NCBI GenBank assembly: GCA_029204225.1
Contig: CM055095.1
Span: 45,741,446 to 45,805,445 of the forward strand
Length of the DNA stretch: 64,000 nucleotides
Direction of reading: 5' to 3'
Source: Diphasiastrum complanatum
Lineage: Eukaryota; Streptophyta; Lycopodiopsida; Lycopodiales; Lycopodiaceae
Positions 1-10,596 of this stretch are shown in pieces. Position numbers and translations under genes: made by a program. The notes under the pieces are model-generated. The model searched no databases, was not told the DNA's origin, and saw only the letters and a program-made list of their open reading frames with translations. Each line of letters begins with the position of its first letter. The stretch's first letter is position 1.

Positions 1-846
1 TTCCTAGCCGGACTACCACGAAGCATCAGAAGAAAACTGAAACGACGGGTGCAGTACGCTACTCTGCAAGAAGCTATAGAATATGCCATCAGGGAAGAGG
101 ATGAGGGATCTGACGACGAATATCCATCCACCCATACTACTACTCCCTCGATCGCATCATCATCATCAAACGCATCTGCTCTATCCACAGAATTGTTGTT
201 GGATCAAATGACAAAATTACACAAATAGCAGATGGAGCAACTTACGGCGTAGTTCGATCAGAAACTGAAGGCCTTACAAGGAGCTGTAGCAGCAATGCCA
301 CATCAACCGGAACCAAACCAGCTATAGTATCCACGACGGGAGAATGTATGGTGTTCAGTGTGCACACAAAACCATACAGCGAACTAGTGTCTAGTCTTAA
401 AGCAAAATTTGAGACTGACACATAGATTTTGCCATCTGTGCAATGCAACATCGCGCGATACGGCATTTTGCCCGTTTAACCCCCGGATTGTTCAACATAA
501 GAGAAGTCCTTATCAGACTTCTTACCCTTATCATCAAGGGGCACCAAACGTGACACCGAGGTACGGCCCACTGAATCAGCAACAACGTATGGCCTTACCT
601 GCACCATCGGAGCCAGTCAATCCACAAGTGGCCCATGTAAACCTAACAGTAGTAGAACCAGAGATGCAAATACCACCTCAACCTGAGTAGCAGCAATGGT
701 ATGGACCGGACGAACCATTTATGGATCCTGTCGTAAATGAATATATTGCAGCCTATGCAGCTCAAACTCAACGTCAAGGCGGGAGTAGTTTGCAAATTTG
801 CCCCAAAAATACTTTTTTATATATGAATGATTGGGAAACAACAAAT
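1..846 (+). pseudogene. Ty3/gypsy gag C-terminal remnant with zinc knuckles
   Basis: Frame 1 reads from the window edge to a TGA near 844 and resembles the gag of the large gypsy element at 28-29.7 kb. Both share the run F-L-x-G-L-P-R followed by A-I-R-E-E-D-E-G-S-D. Two knuckle-like motifs follow: one near 352-390 with CX2CX3HX4C spacing, the same spacing as in the 28.7-kb copy, and one near 418-470. Gag would coat the element RNA in virus-like particles. The frame holds five stops (226, 250, 325, 385, 688), and all five are TAG at places where glutamine would fit. The 5' part lies outside the window. The gag assignment is firm; membership of the same family is inferred from shared motifs. 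Confidence 0.75.
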
Positions 847-863
847 TGATTGATCAAGTTTTG

Positions 864-903
864 GAATTTTAAGTGTCAATTATTCAATTGACACTTAAAA
901 TTC
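864..903. repeat. perfect 18-bp inverted repeat with 4-nt loop
   Basis: GAATTTTAAGTGTCAATT (864-881), loop ATTC, then its exact reverse complement (886-903). It sits between the gag remnant and a copia remnant. It could be the core of a fold-back MITE or a hairpin. No target duplication was recognised. Confidence 0.85.
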
Positions 904-1139
904 ATATATAACTCCAAATTTACTTGAACTAACTAGCAACTATAGAATCGATAAGATGGATCCTAAAACAAATAACTTCATCCTTTTTTCTTTTTTTTTT
1001 TGGGGAGGCAAACAATTTTCGCCATAGGCTTGTCAAGGTAGATCCCCAACAAAAAGAATCCTATCTCAATTCAGATCAAATCAAGTTGTAAAAACATTTA
1101 TCACTTGAAAATAATCAAATTTCTGATTTTCAAGAAATA

Positions 1140-2281
1140 GATCTTGATCAAGTGATCGACACTAAAAATGAAGATTTTTTAAAATTTCTATCAAAATATA
1201 TTATTTCCATCAATTTTGTAATGAGTGCATATGATCCATCATTGTACATAAGATTTTATGATGGCATGATCATTATTCTTGTTTTGTATGTAGATGACAT
1301 TATCTTGAGTGGTAATGATCTAGATGGAATTAGAGATGTAAAAATTGCTTTGGCAAAAGAGTTTAAATGGTAGATCTCCGCCTATTCATTCTTGGAATAG
1401 AGGTTATTAGAGGATGTGATTTTAGCTTCATTTATCAATCTAAATATGCTACATCCATCCTAGATAGATTTGGAATGAAGAATTGTAAAGTCATTGAGAC
1501 ACCAATGGAGCAACATGTAAAAGCATCTATTGGTTGTGATGAAGCATCCTTCGAGGACATCACATTATATAGAAGGCTTATTGGCTCCTTGATTTATTCA
1601 ACTATAACTAGACCTGATCTTAGTTATAGTGTTAGAAAGTTAAGCCAATTCATGCAAAGTCCTCTAGTTTCACATTGGAAGATGGCCAAAAGAGTTCTTG
1701 GATACATTTCATCTACTAAAAATTTTGGCATTTTGTATAGAGGGACTAATCTTGGCTTAAGAGCCTATAGTGATTCGAATTTGTAGGTGACAAAGTGGAT
1801 AGAAGATCAACAAGTGCTTTTGCCACCTTTTTATGTGATGTAGTAGTATCATGGCTTTTCAAAAAACAAGATACCATCTCCTTATCTTCCACAGAATCTG
1901 AATACAAGGTCTTGACATCAACATGCAAGGAGGTCTTGTGGCTCAAAAAGCTATTGGTGGAGCTTCATGTCATGGAGGAGGAGATCCCTATCATCTATTG
2001 TGACAACCAATCAGCCCAATCACTTGCAACTAATCCTACATTCCATGCAAGGAGCAAACACATCGAGATTGCTCATCATTTCGTGAGGGAGAAAGTGCAA
2101 GCAAAAGAGATCAAGCTCCAAATTAAGTTGCTTGGCTGATTTGTTTACTAAATTTTTATCTAAAGATTCATTTGTCAAGATTAGATCTTCAATTGGAGTG
2201 ATTGATACAAGTATTGTTGTTTCCAAGGCTAGATTTGAGGAGTGTGAAAAATTGCCTACATTGGCAAACCTAGCCATGTAA
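1140..2281 (+). pseudogene. Ty1/copia reverse transcriptase-RNase H remnant
   Basis: Pieces in several frames match the C-terminal half of a copia pol. The RT catalytic box Y-V-D-D lies in the 1152-1373 segment. The segment from 1367 carries the block ending in RPDLSYSV followed by the SQFM motif. RNase H follows at 1795-2139, with T-E-S-E-Y, Y-C-D-N-Q-S-A and the H-I-E-I-x-x-H-F-V-R-E motif. After a shift near 2130 the usual copia end, A-D-L-F-T-K, is readable up to about 2281. There are at least three frameshifts and one TAG. Gag, protease and integrase are absent, so it is 5'-truncated and inactive. Confidence 0.85.
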
Positions 2282-2350
2282 AATAGTGTATATTTTGTCA
2301 ATAATTTTTGTTAGTCACTTGAATGGCCAAAGTGCCACTTGTCAATCCAC

Positions 2351-2500
2351 ACCTAATGTAGGTTATCACGAGTCTAGAGGAGTGGTTGTGTTCATTTGGT
2401 AGTAATTCCTAATTTGTAGGAATCACTACCTAATGTAGGTTACCACGAGTCTAGAGGAGTGGGTGTGTTCATTTGGTAGTGATTTCTAGTTTGTAGGATC
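2351..2500. repeat. two-copy 77-bp tandem duplication
   Basis: The segment beginning ACCTAATGTAGGTTA at 2351 recurs at 2428 with few differences. It lies just downstream of the copia pol remnant and may be part of that element's 3' UTR or LTR. The rest of 2282-3087 shows no gene. Confidence 0.85.
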
Positions 2501-3085
2501 TAGACCTTGATTTATGATGAGATTTGTACCTACCATGCACCTACCAAGCATGACTCCTGGATCTAGACTACGATTTTCCCTTTAGGGCAAGAAAGTTGAG
2601 TCTACTTCCTTATTACATGCTGGATTTTCACCTAACTTTGCAAAGGAAGTGTCTTTTACTATGTATTTCCATTCTCCATAGTGAGGAGATAGAAACTTTT
2701 TGAAGCCTCAAGGAGAATCTCGGATTTTCTCTATATGTATGGTGATTGTGATTGATTCCAATTTAACTAAGCTTTGGCACACTTTAAACTCTGTCCACAG
2801 GCCATACTACAACCTGATTTTCACACGTGAAAACTCGGATTTCAGTTTATGATCAATGATCTGATTGTCTCTACTTGTTTTTTATCAAGCTGCTAAACTA
2901 GATCTTGTTTTCTGTTGACTAGTATCTGATAGATTGTTCAACAAGCACACAATCAACCTTGTGGATCATTCAAAGATCCATTTATGGTCCTTAATATTGT
3001 ACTTTTAACATGGATGTCCTTGCTTTTCCTCTTCCTCCATATCTCATATGTTTTTGTTGTTTTCATATTTGTTGGATTTTATTAT

Positions 3086-3087
<2 letters not shown>

Positions 3088-3165
<78 letters not shown>

Positions 3166-3176
3166 TGTGAGTGTGA

Positions 3177-3243
<67 letters not shown>
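3088..3243. repeat. (GT)n(GA)n compound microsatellite
   Basis: A long GT run from about 3091, then mixed GAGTGT, then an unbroken GA run to about 3241. Reading frames through it are artefacts. Confidence 0.98.
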
Positions 3244-3246
<3 letters not shown>

Positions 3247-3249
3247 ATA

Positions 3250-3480
3250 AGCTTGATCAAGGATATTTGGGTTAACGGATGTTAGTGCTAGGTCCTCATT
3301 GAAGCATGCATAATCTTATGAACTTAAGCTTTATTCTCATGGAAACAAACTTTCGTGTGACATGTTAGAATCCTCTTCATATCTTGATTGCTTTGCATAT
3401 GCTTAGAGTTACTGATTTGAGAGTGGTTGGACAGCAAAAATCCCTACAATTTTGGTGTCGTTGCCAAGGAATAACACCAT
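3250..3480 (+). mobile_element. Athila/Tat-type LTR 3' end and primer-binding site
   Basis: The text ...CCCTACA followed by ATTTTGGTGTCGTTGCC (about 3445-3470) has the form of the LTR-end/primer-binding junction of Athila/Tat gypsy elements, where a T-TTGG-YG-CCGTTGCC-like site primes from a tRNA. The LTR would end at the CA near 3450. No matching gag or second LTR was found, so this looks like a fragment whose inner part decayed. Assignment rests on one short motif. Confidence 0.4.
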
Positions 3481-4612
3481 TATTTTTATTTTTTTAGAAT
3501 ATTTATGATGCTTGGATGGATGCTATCTTGCATTTATGCATCTTTGTTTTGGCGTAATAGGATTAAATTTGCATTTTTGGTGGGTTTAGAGTTATATTTT
3601 GTTAATTTGAGTGATCCTGATTGGTTTTGGAGTTCAGAATCATCAGTCCCAGAGGCATCAGAAAGGCCAGGGTAGCATTAAATAAATTGAAAATCTATCG
3701 AGTGGGGAGATTTTTAGTTTTCAAAAAGTTTCAATCAAAACCTTGTTCAATCAACTTGTGAGGAACTGCAAATCACACTAGATTGTGTCTAGTATTGCCA
3801 TTCACAATTATGAGCATTTAGGAATTAAAAAATTGTGATTTCGTTGAGTTTTAGCCTATAACTTGTGCAAGCAAGTAGGATAGCTCTGAAAAACTCAGTA
3901 TTCTCCATCATTTGTAGTGAGAGTAGTGTTGGGAAGTGGCCAAGTGCAAGGAGAGTTGGATTAGTAGCTCATTCCATAAAAAATCGTTGATTTTGGTGAA
4001 GATTTGAGTGAGAAACAAAATATTTTGGCTGAAAAACAATGTTTTGCAAGTTTGTTGGCTGCACGAGCCATATGTAAGACCGTGCCTAATTAGTTTCAGT
4101 CCTATCATTTCAACATGGAAGCTGATTAAAGTTCTTACTAGTCGCCAAGGGGATCTGCAAAACAATCCAACAAATCAATGAAAAAGATTGATAACAAAAA
4201 TCTTAAAATTTCTTGTTTGTGCAAAAATGTATTGCAATACTAATGCCCTTTTCTCTAGCTTGTTAGGAAGCCGTCTATGTCATGTTGTATGTTTAATATT
4301 AGTAATGATATAGAGGACTATGCCATGCTTTTGATGAATTGGTGTAATAAGGTATTGTGACGTAACCAATCCCACAATCAATTAATTTGGATGATTTCAT
4401 ATGGTGGGATATTCTAGCTTATTTTACTGCATTAATTACAATTATGTTTTAAAGTAAAAATTTTCAAATTTTGTAGTATGATTCTTTCATCACCATAGAT
4501 GTATTGGAATAATCTCAGTAGCTTACTCAAACAAGACTTTTCACACTCAATAAACATAGGCAAATCCATACAATTGTGTCTATCTATAAGCTCCAAATTG
4601 AAACACATGTTT
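3481..4612. other. AT-rich region without recognisable gene
   Basis: I see no convincing coding stretch, RNA gene or repeat boundary here. It may be decayed internal sequence of the element whose LTR end lies near 3450. Confidence 0.5.
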
Positions 4613-4620
4613 GTGCACAC

Positions 4621-6085
4621 CATAGGTCCCGTGGTACTGGGTACCGCGGTACAGTACCACAATATAATAGTATTTTTAATATTTAATATTTTTTTTAATT
4701 ATTTTTTAACCTAAATATGCGCCCTCCACCCTGACATCGGTGTTGTTTTGCCTGTTTACCTTCGATCCCTTGCGTCGCCCTTCGCCCACGCAACGCCCTG
4801 CCCTGCATCTGATTTGCTTCGCCCTGCCTTCGCGCACTTTATCTGCTGCACATTGTGCGTATGTCGCTCTATACATGTGATGCTATATTTTCAATTTTAT
4901 GTCAAATTCTATGTGCGTGTGTGAATCTTATTTTCAACTAATTTTGATTGAAGTGAATGATAGCTTCACATAAATGCACCTACATAATGAGCACAACAAT
5001 TACACCTACACCCCAAACTGCATTTCACAACACATGTATCACATTTGCATTTAAGAAAATACAGAGATTGCATTTCACATGACCAGGCTCGCGTTGTACA
5101 AAAAACAACTATGTATTCATTCTACCATTGTATCAAGATAACATCACATATCCCGTCCTTTTTTTAAGCAGTTATCTAGTTCTTTGTCGCACTCTAAACT
5201 GCCAAAAATTACATAGCAACAATCCGCCACATACAGCTGGACCTTATCTATTCTAAACATGCCTACTGATCCTCCACCGACTCCTCGCCCTCGTCAGGTG
5301 CATTGTTCTGTCGCTCTCGCTCTGCCTCCTGGTTAGCCCGACGTCTGGCCGCCCTTTCCCTGACCATGATGAGCTGCCGCCGTGTGAAGTTCATTTCGAA
5401 CTGCTCATCCAAATCCAGCTTGACAAGGGGGGCAGGGGCCACAGCGGGGGCGGGGATCTGCAGCTCTGGGTGACTCTTCCGAGTCTGTCGCAGCATCTCT
5501 GCAATGTCTGCCTCTTGCTTCCGATGTCTTTCGTTGTGCCTTCAGATATCTTTCTCGAGCTTCCTCCTGGCTCCTCCCTCGGGCTTCAGTGGTATGCGCT
5601 CTGCCATCTCGATCGACCTTCTCCTCACAGCACCCTGCTCCTCGAACACCCTCTCACGGCACCCTGGCTCTCAAACAGCCTCTCACAGCCTCTCACCGGC
5701 TCTCGCTTGCTCTCTCACTGTCTATCACTAGCTCTCTCACAGCCTCTGAAAATGCCCCCTCCATGTGCCTCTGTACCCTGCCCCCAAGTGATGCTCCCCC
5801 CCTGTGTTGCTCTCCCATTGGCCCCATGGTCTGCTCACCCACAATGCCCATGTGTTGTTGCACCAATCCCCTGCACCATGTACTGTACCCTCTCTTTTTA
5901 TACCCAAAACCCCTTTTTTTCCATTTTTTTGATCTGTTTTGGTAGGTAATAGGCAACAATTAAATATTAAAAAAATTAAAAAAATATATATTAAAAATGG
6001 TACCGCCCTGGTACCGTGGATCCCAGGGCGGTACCACTGATATGGTACCGGCGGTACCATACCAGCGGTACCAAGGGACACTATG
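4621..6085. mobile_element. hAT-like DNA transposon with 8-bp target duplication
   Basis: The element starts CATAGGTCCCGTGGTAC and ends with the reverse complement of CATAGTGTCCCTTGGTAC. Inside these ends are GGTACC-rich blocks and then AT-rich runs in mirrored order. It is flanked on both sides by GTGCACAC (4613-4620 and 6086-6093), an exact 8-bp duplication as made by hAT transposases. The termini depart slightly from the usual hAT end consensus. At 1465 bp, with no intact transposase, it is non-autonomous. The boundaries are directly visible; the superfamily is inferred from the duplication length. Confidence 0.75.
5263..5640 (-). pseudogene. Charged coding remnant inside the hAT-like element
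   Basis: The minus strand keeps one frame over about 125 codons with a single TGA near 5542. It encodes a very charged protein, with Arg/Glu-rich stretches such as RERAARRRANQEAERERQN and an acidic end D-E-G-E-E-S-V-E-D before the stop. A short Pro/Ala-rich linker lies in the middle. The composition suggests a helical, coiled tail. I do not recognise the family. It could be the C terminus of a lost transposase or a captured host exon. Overlapping plus-strand frames rich in Ser/Leu/His are shadows of it. Confidence 0.4.
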
Positions 6086-6093
6086 GTGCACAC

Positions 6094-6824
6094 GTTGCTA
6101 TAGTCACAAGAATTTTTAAAACTAGATATTTCTGAAAAGTTGGAAGTTGGATGCATGGTAATGAGCACCCACCATTGAAAATCACAAATTCTCTTTAGCA
6201 GCTCCATGTTTTTGACAGATCATAACTCAATTTTCATAGGCTAAAAATCCAAGGATCATATATATGAAGCACAAAATGTATAATCCATGGATCATACATT
6301 AGGATTAGGAAATATGTAGCATGAGAAAATTTTTGGTGCACTTTCGCTACAGCACTCAGTGTAAAACCTTTTAACAATTTAATGTATTTTATCTACATTG
6401 GAAACACACAAACTTCAGATCATTCTGATTCCATTTATCAATCATAACAGATTGGGATGGCAAAAGAAGATCAATGTTAAGTACTGTGACAGACAGACAT
6501 TGCGATTGAACCCAAGTAAGTTAAACTTGAAGGATCTTATCAGGGAAGAAAGAAACTTTTACATTGAAATCTTGAAAAAAAAACTGGTGTACTTGCATCA
6601 ATTAGAATGCTGATTTTTTAAACAAGTTTATTCAGCAACCCAATCCTGCTTTTTTAACAGCTTCCTCATTCTTCAGAATCGAGGACTCAAGAAACAATCC
6701 ATATCAATCACTATACCAAGGATTGTGGAAAAGACTTCATCATTAGTTTCAGCAGGAATCAACCAGTTACATGTTGTAGATGGACTTCTGTCATTGGAGC
6801 ATAGACCTGCCGGAAGACTGCGGA
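6094..6824. other. Non-coding stretch, nothing recognised
   Basis: AT-rich sequence with short frames only. No family similarity was seen. Confidence 0.5.
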
Positions 6825-7280
6825 TGCAATAGATGGCAATGCAAGTTTTAGAAAGAAACCAATCAGCGCAAGACATTACTGAAAAGGAATATTTCTTAGC
6901 ATGAACAAGAACTTCGTCCAAAGATTAGATTTACCTAAGCAACGTGAGAAAAACCAGCTCATAAAGAGAGACTACCATTGCAATGGATGGTATTGCCAGT
7001 TGAATTCTCCAATAAGGCAGAGTCTTTACTTAAAGGGTAATTTTGTGAGCAAACTAATACTTAGCGAAAATTTTCATTTGTGAACTAAGCAATAAGCACA
7101 AAACCAGCACATGACGAGAGAATGCAATTGCAATAGATGACAAGGCAAGCTTTAAAGCCAATTATGTTCAATCTTTACACAAAAGGGTTATCTTCTTAGC
7201 AGAAAACTGCTTCGACAAAAGGTTGCATTTGTACTTAGGCCTATATTGTAGTTACAATTGAATTGTGCAGTTTAATTGGC
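6825..7280. repeat. Degenerate tandem repeat, about 152-bp period
   Basis: Three units begin with TGCAATAGATGGCAATG-like text at 6825, 6979 and 7129 (spacings 154 and 150). They share later landmarks such as TTCTTAGC and AAGCAA. Units are well diverged. No function is apparent. Confidence 0.5.
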
Positions 7281-7639
7281 TCAAAAAATATCTGTTGGAA
7301 CCATAGATGCAGAGCGTTTCTGAAATGCGGTTCAGAATCGCGGTTCAAAAACGCGTTTCGGGAATATTTTTTCTTTTTGGTTTTTTTTGGGCAATATGGG
7401 TATCAGATGAAAGCTTTGATTAAGGGCATTTTTACTATGTAGTTTTCCGACTGTTTCGGGTGCAAGATGGTCCAATTTAGGTGCATTAATCCTATTATAA
7501 TTGACAACGAAATTTAGTGTAGACCATGAATCTCAAATTCTGATTATAATAAAGCAAGTACATATGATGGTGCTATCCAAGCATGCACCTTGGAGAAGGG
7601 CTTCAATGGCGATCTAGAATAGACTCTGGATGACTGAGT

Positions 7640-7735
7640 AGCCGCTGGGGGGCGTTGCCCCCAAACCCCCCACCGGGGGTCTACCGCCCCCTGGACCCCC
7701 CGTTTCTCGGGGGGCTACCGCCCCCCGAACCCCCT
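7640..7735. repeat. C-run/G-run cluster
   Basis: Alternating runs of five to six C and G (GGGGGGCGTTGCCCCC, then CACCGGGGGT, and so on) could form hairpins, or G-quadruplexes on the minus strand. The Pro-rich frame through it (7655-7873) is a by-product of the repeat. Confidence 0.7.
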
Positions 7736-7914
7736 AAGCATTTATTGAAAACCAGAGCAAATAACAACCAAATAGGTATTGAAAATAAGATTTGTTTGTG
7801 CCCCATCTACTGCACTTCTAAGAGGCAAAACGTTGGTTTGACCATTGATCCCCTAAAAAAATTTCAGCCATAAGCTATTTTTTCCAAAAAAAATAAAAAA
7901 AATAAAAATTGTGC

Positions 7915-8450
7915 ATATTTTATGATGAGACACAAAAGAAACTTGATCCGAAGTCTCGTAAATGCATGCTTGTTGGATATTCTCTAACGTTCCAAGCATA
8001 CACGCTATTTGAACCCTAGACAAGAAAGTCATTACAAGTTGTGAGTCATTTTTGGTAAAAGAAAGGATGCCGATTTGCCTCCAGGAAGTCAATCAAGTGA
8101 ACATGTAACCTCATGAATCAATTCAAAAAGTTGGAAATGGTACTTAAAGACTGTTAAAGTTAGTAAGTGCTTGGAGGCAACCTGAAACAAGTGAACACAA
8201 TTCAACTACGACATCCAAATAAGTATGCTATTGCATTAATGACCACCATTCTAAATAGTACTAAATCTCGTACTTATGAAGAAACATCTAAGCATGATCC
8301 TTGGAGAAAGGCTATGCAAGACGAGTAGAATTCATTTTGAAGAATGATAGTTGAGATCTTGTGGGGCTTCCTTGAGGTAAAAAGTCTATTGGATTAAGTT
8401 GATTTATAAGTTGAAGTATAAATATGATGTTCACTTGACAAGCATAACAC
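7915..8450 (+). pseudogene. Ty1/copia integrase tail and RT start, degraded
   Basis: At 7923-8010 the sequence reads D-E-T-x-K-K-L-D-P-K-S-R-K-C followed by V-G-Y-S, the conserved block after the copia integrase core. At 8225-8445 it reads T-Y-E-E-x-S-K, W-R-K-A-M-Q-D-E, then K-N-D-S-W-x-L-V and K-Y-K-Y-D, the usual start of copia reverse transcriptase. Several stops and shifts interrupt it. It is a fragment without LTRs; no YVDD box follows. The family level is clear, the exact limits are not. Confidence 0.7.
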
Positions 8451-8725
8451 ATCTCTCTAAATGTTTTTTTCAAAAGGTACAATCATGTTACTGTAGAGGA
8501 GAATAAAATCATTGCAAACTTGGAATACAATGTTTGATAGCAAAAAAAACCCTTCCAAATCGGACCAATTTTTTGACTTTCTAGCAACTTGAGCTACACA
8601 GCTTTGATTGATGAACAATGAACCAAAGTGTAAGGTGTATTCATAACATTTGCATAGGAATTCCAGAGCATCAACCAAAAAACTTCTTTTACCGAAAATT
8701 GACTTTGTCATGATGTTTGTGCTTG

Positions 8726-9085
8726 TTAGTGCAGCAGGGGGGGCACGCTGCCAGTGATCTGAGAGACGTGATCTTTTCCAAATTTGATCTTGAAACAGTA
8801 TGCCTTGACAACACATATAACTTCAAAAATTGGGTTTGCGATTACCCCTTCGTATAGGCAGCTTTGAAACAATTGGCCATTCACTGTGACAATTTGATGA
8901 GAGAATCCATTGAAACTGCCAAAAGTAAAGCCTGGATCTTTTTCCAAAAAATTATGGCCAAGGTTGAAAAATGGTTTGTCTTCTAACTTTTGATAGGCCC
9001 AATACAGATGCAGATTGAATCCTTGAAGAATGCTGCACCCATTGTCTCCTACATAATCAGTGCGTTGATACCAAGGTAAACCCAA
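8726..9085 (-). CDS. Unrecognised open frame of 119 codons
   Basis: The minus strand is open for 119 codons. The composition looks protein-like, with many aromatic residues, for example the run N-L-H-L-Y-W-A-Y-Q and the stretch F-T-F-G-S-F-N-G-F-S-H-Q. I do not recognise the family. It lies between copia fragments and could be a captured exon, a decayed transposon ORF or chance. No splice sites or promoter were identified. Existence as a gene is doubtful. Confidence 0.25.
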   Translation of the reverse strand: MGLPWYQRTDYVGDNGCSILQGFNLHLYWAYQKLEDKPFFNLGHNFLEKDPGFTFGSFNGFSHQIVTVNGQLFQSCLYEGVIANPIFEVICVVKAYCFKIKFGKDHVSQITGSVPPLLH

Positions 9086-9595
9086 AATAGCACATACTTA
9101 TCACAAAAGAGTGCAAGTATACTGAATGATTACTCACTGCAGCGTACTCAAATAAGTGTGCCCTAGAGATTCACCTCATTGTGGCCTGTAACGAACCATC
9201 AACTCATGGCACTTTCTCTAGTCTTCATTTCTTGACTGCAAGTCTCTTCCTCTTAGCTGTAAGTCTGTATCTCATCTATGGATATCTGTAAATATCCTTG
9301 TTGCTTACGTGCATGTTTCCAATCAACGTCAAGATATCAACCTAAAATATCTGGAAGTGTGCATGCTCTTTCTAAGATCCAGTATATTGTCTTGACTTTT
9401 TACATGTTATATTTTTCTCAAGTTCCGTAATGGCGTTTGGAACAAGGTTCGTCTGTGAATTAGGCTTCTCTGACCAACTGTAAGAGCAAACATAGGACTT
9501 GACAGCCTAAAAGATGCCCTATTGGGCTTCCATTACAATATTTGTCCCAAGAATGTTTCTAATATGTTTTATCACCTCTACAGGAAGGTTCCAAC
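9086..9595. other. Non-coding stretch, nothing recognised
   Basis: No coding similarity was seen. The end (around 9515) reads GGGCTTCCATTACA. Related GGGCTTCCATTAGG text recurs near 39625 in a SecY intron, perhaps from related repeats. Confidence 0.4.
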
Positions 9596-9695
9596 CATAG
9601 TTGCACCGAAACGCGTTTCTGGGCAAACACGTTTCTGAAACCGCGTTTCTCAGAAACGCGATTCGTAACCCAGAATCGTTGCAATACAACCAATA
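9596..9695. repeat. Fold-back repeat built on AAACGCGTTTC
   Basis: About 95 bp with related ends, TTGCACCGAAACGCG at one side and the reverse complement of TTGCAACGATTCTGGG at the other, and several copies of the near-palindrome AAACGCGTTTC. A related motif cluster lies at 7308-7362 (GAGCGTTTCTGAAATGCGG and AAAACGCGTTTCGGG), also right after CCATAG. It could be a small MITE. Confidence 0.5.
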
Positions 9696-9789
9696 ACTCT
9701 TAAATGTGCATAATTTGGTTTATGTCCACTGTAAGCCTATTCAAGAGTTATAAGGTTTGGTTGGAGACCATTTTGTAGTAATGACGTTA

Positions 9790-10110
9790 TTTGAACTGCT
9801 TCACTTGATAGAAAGTTGATCAAGCCACACAGCTTTAACATGCTTCAAGCACGCTCCACAAGACTGCAGACCTTTCATCCGCTACTCCATTTTGTTGTGG
9901 TACATGAGAGTGTGAGCTAAAGACTAATTCCATGTTCTTTACAAAAGACATTGAGCTCACTAGACTTGAATTCACCTCCACCATTTGTCCTCAGGGTTTT
10001 GATTCTCTTTCCCGTTTGACTTTCCACAAGGTTTTTAAATTCAACAAAGAAAGATAATGCTTCAAATTCATGTTTTAGAAAATAGACAAGTTTTTCAGGG
10101 CACTTCGTTT
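9790..10110 (-). pseudogene. Ty1/copia integrase core fragment
   Basis: On the minus strand the sequence reads F-V-E-F-K-N-L-V-E-S-Q-T-G-K-R-I-K-T-L-R-T, then N-G-G-G-E-F, then H-G-I-S and, in a shifted frame, P-Q-Q-N-G-V-A. These are the D-x-G-G-E-F-like and PQQNGVAE blocks of the copia integrase catalytic core, with the catalytic Asp replaced by Asn. Stops and shifts make it inactive. No LTR pair belongs to it here. Confidence 0.75.
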
Positions 10111-10142
10111 TATTCTGGTATCCAATTCCATCAAGATTGATC

Positions 10143-10420
10143 AGAATGTGACCTGATAACGGTCACCCTCATGCCCCGACATGGCACGATCCACTCGGTA
10201 ACCTTGACCATTGCTAGTTGGTTTCTCGTCATACCTATCTAACTACAGCACTCATGGCTTAGTTGATGATTGTAAGTTTAAATCCCACATCTCTGATAGC
10301 TTATTAGGTGGTCTCTTCAGGTTGTTGCTTGTGATGCACCTAACCTTGCTTGGGCCCAATGCCCAACTACTAGTACCAAGTATCACCGCTACTTACAAAC
10401 CGATTGGTCCGAGGTCATGT
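10143..10420. repeat. Dispersed repeat, copy 1 (pairs with 38098-38360)
   Basis: This stretch aligns along its whole length with 38098-38360. Landmarks shared in order are GGTCACCC, CATG, CTAACT, ATGGCT, ATGAT, GTAAGTTT, AATCC and CTTGGGCC. The run TGGCTTAGTTGATG resembles a Pol III A box and AAGTTTAAATCC a weak B box, but they lie closer together than in a tRNA. A SINE-like origin is possible but unproven. Confidence 0.55.
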
Positions 10421-10596
10421 CATGTCCCTGACTAGGTCCGTTCCATGATAACAAAGACTTGGTACATCCTGTTGAAATATAATGCCTATTTTGCCCTTTT
10501 GGTTTGTAAACTTGTAACTTGTAAGTTGTGCATGAGACATGGGGGTAAAACATTTATGTACATAGTACACCCCTCTTACGCTAATTAGGCAAGTTA

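Noticed and set aside
3010-3285. Open frames of Cys-Val, Arg-Glu, Ser-Leu or Thr-His repeats
   Set aside because: They are translations of the GT/GA microsatellite.
5470-5949. Plus-strand Ser/Leu/His-rich ORFs
   Set aside because: Antisense shadows of the charged minus-strand frame in the hAT-like element.
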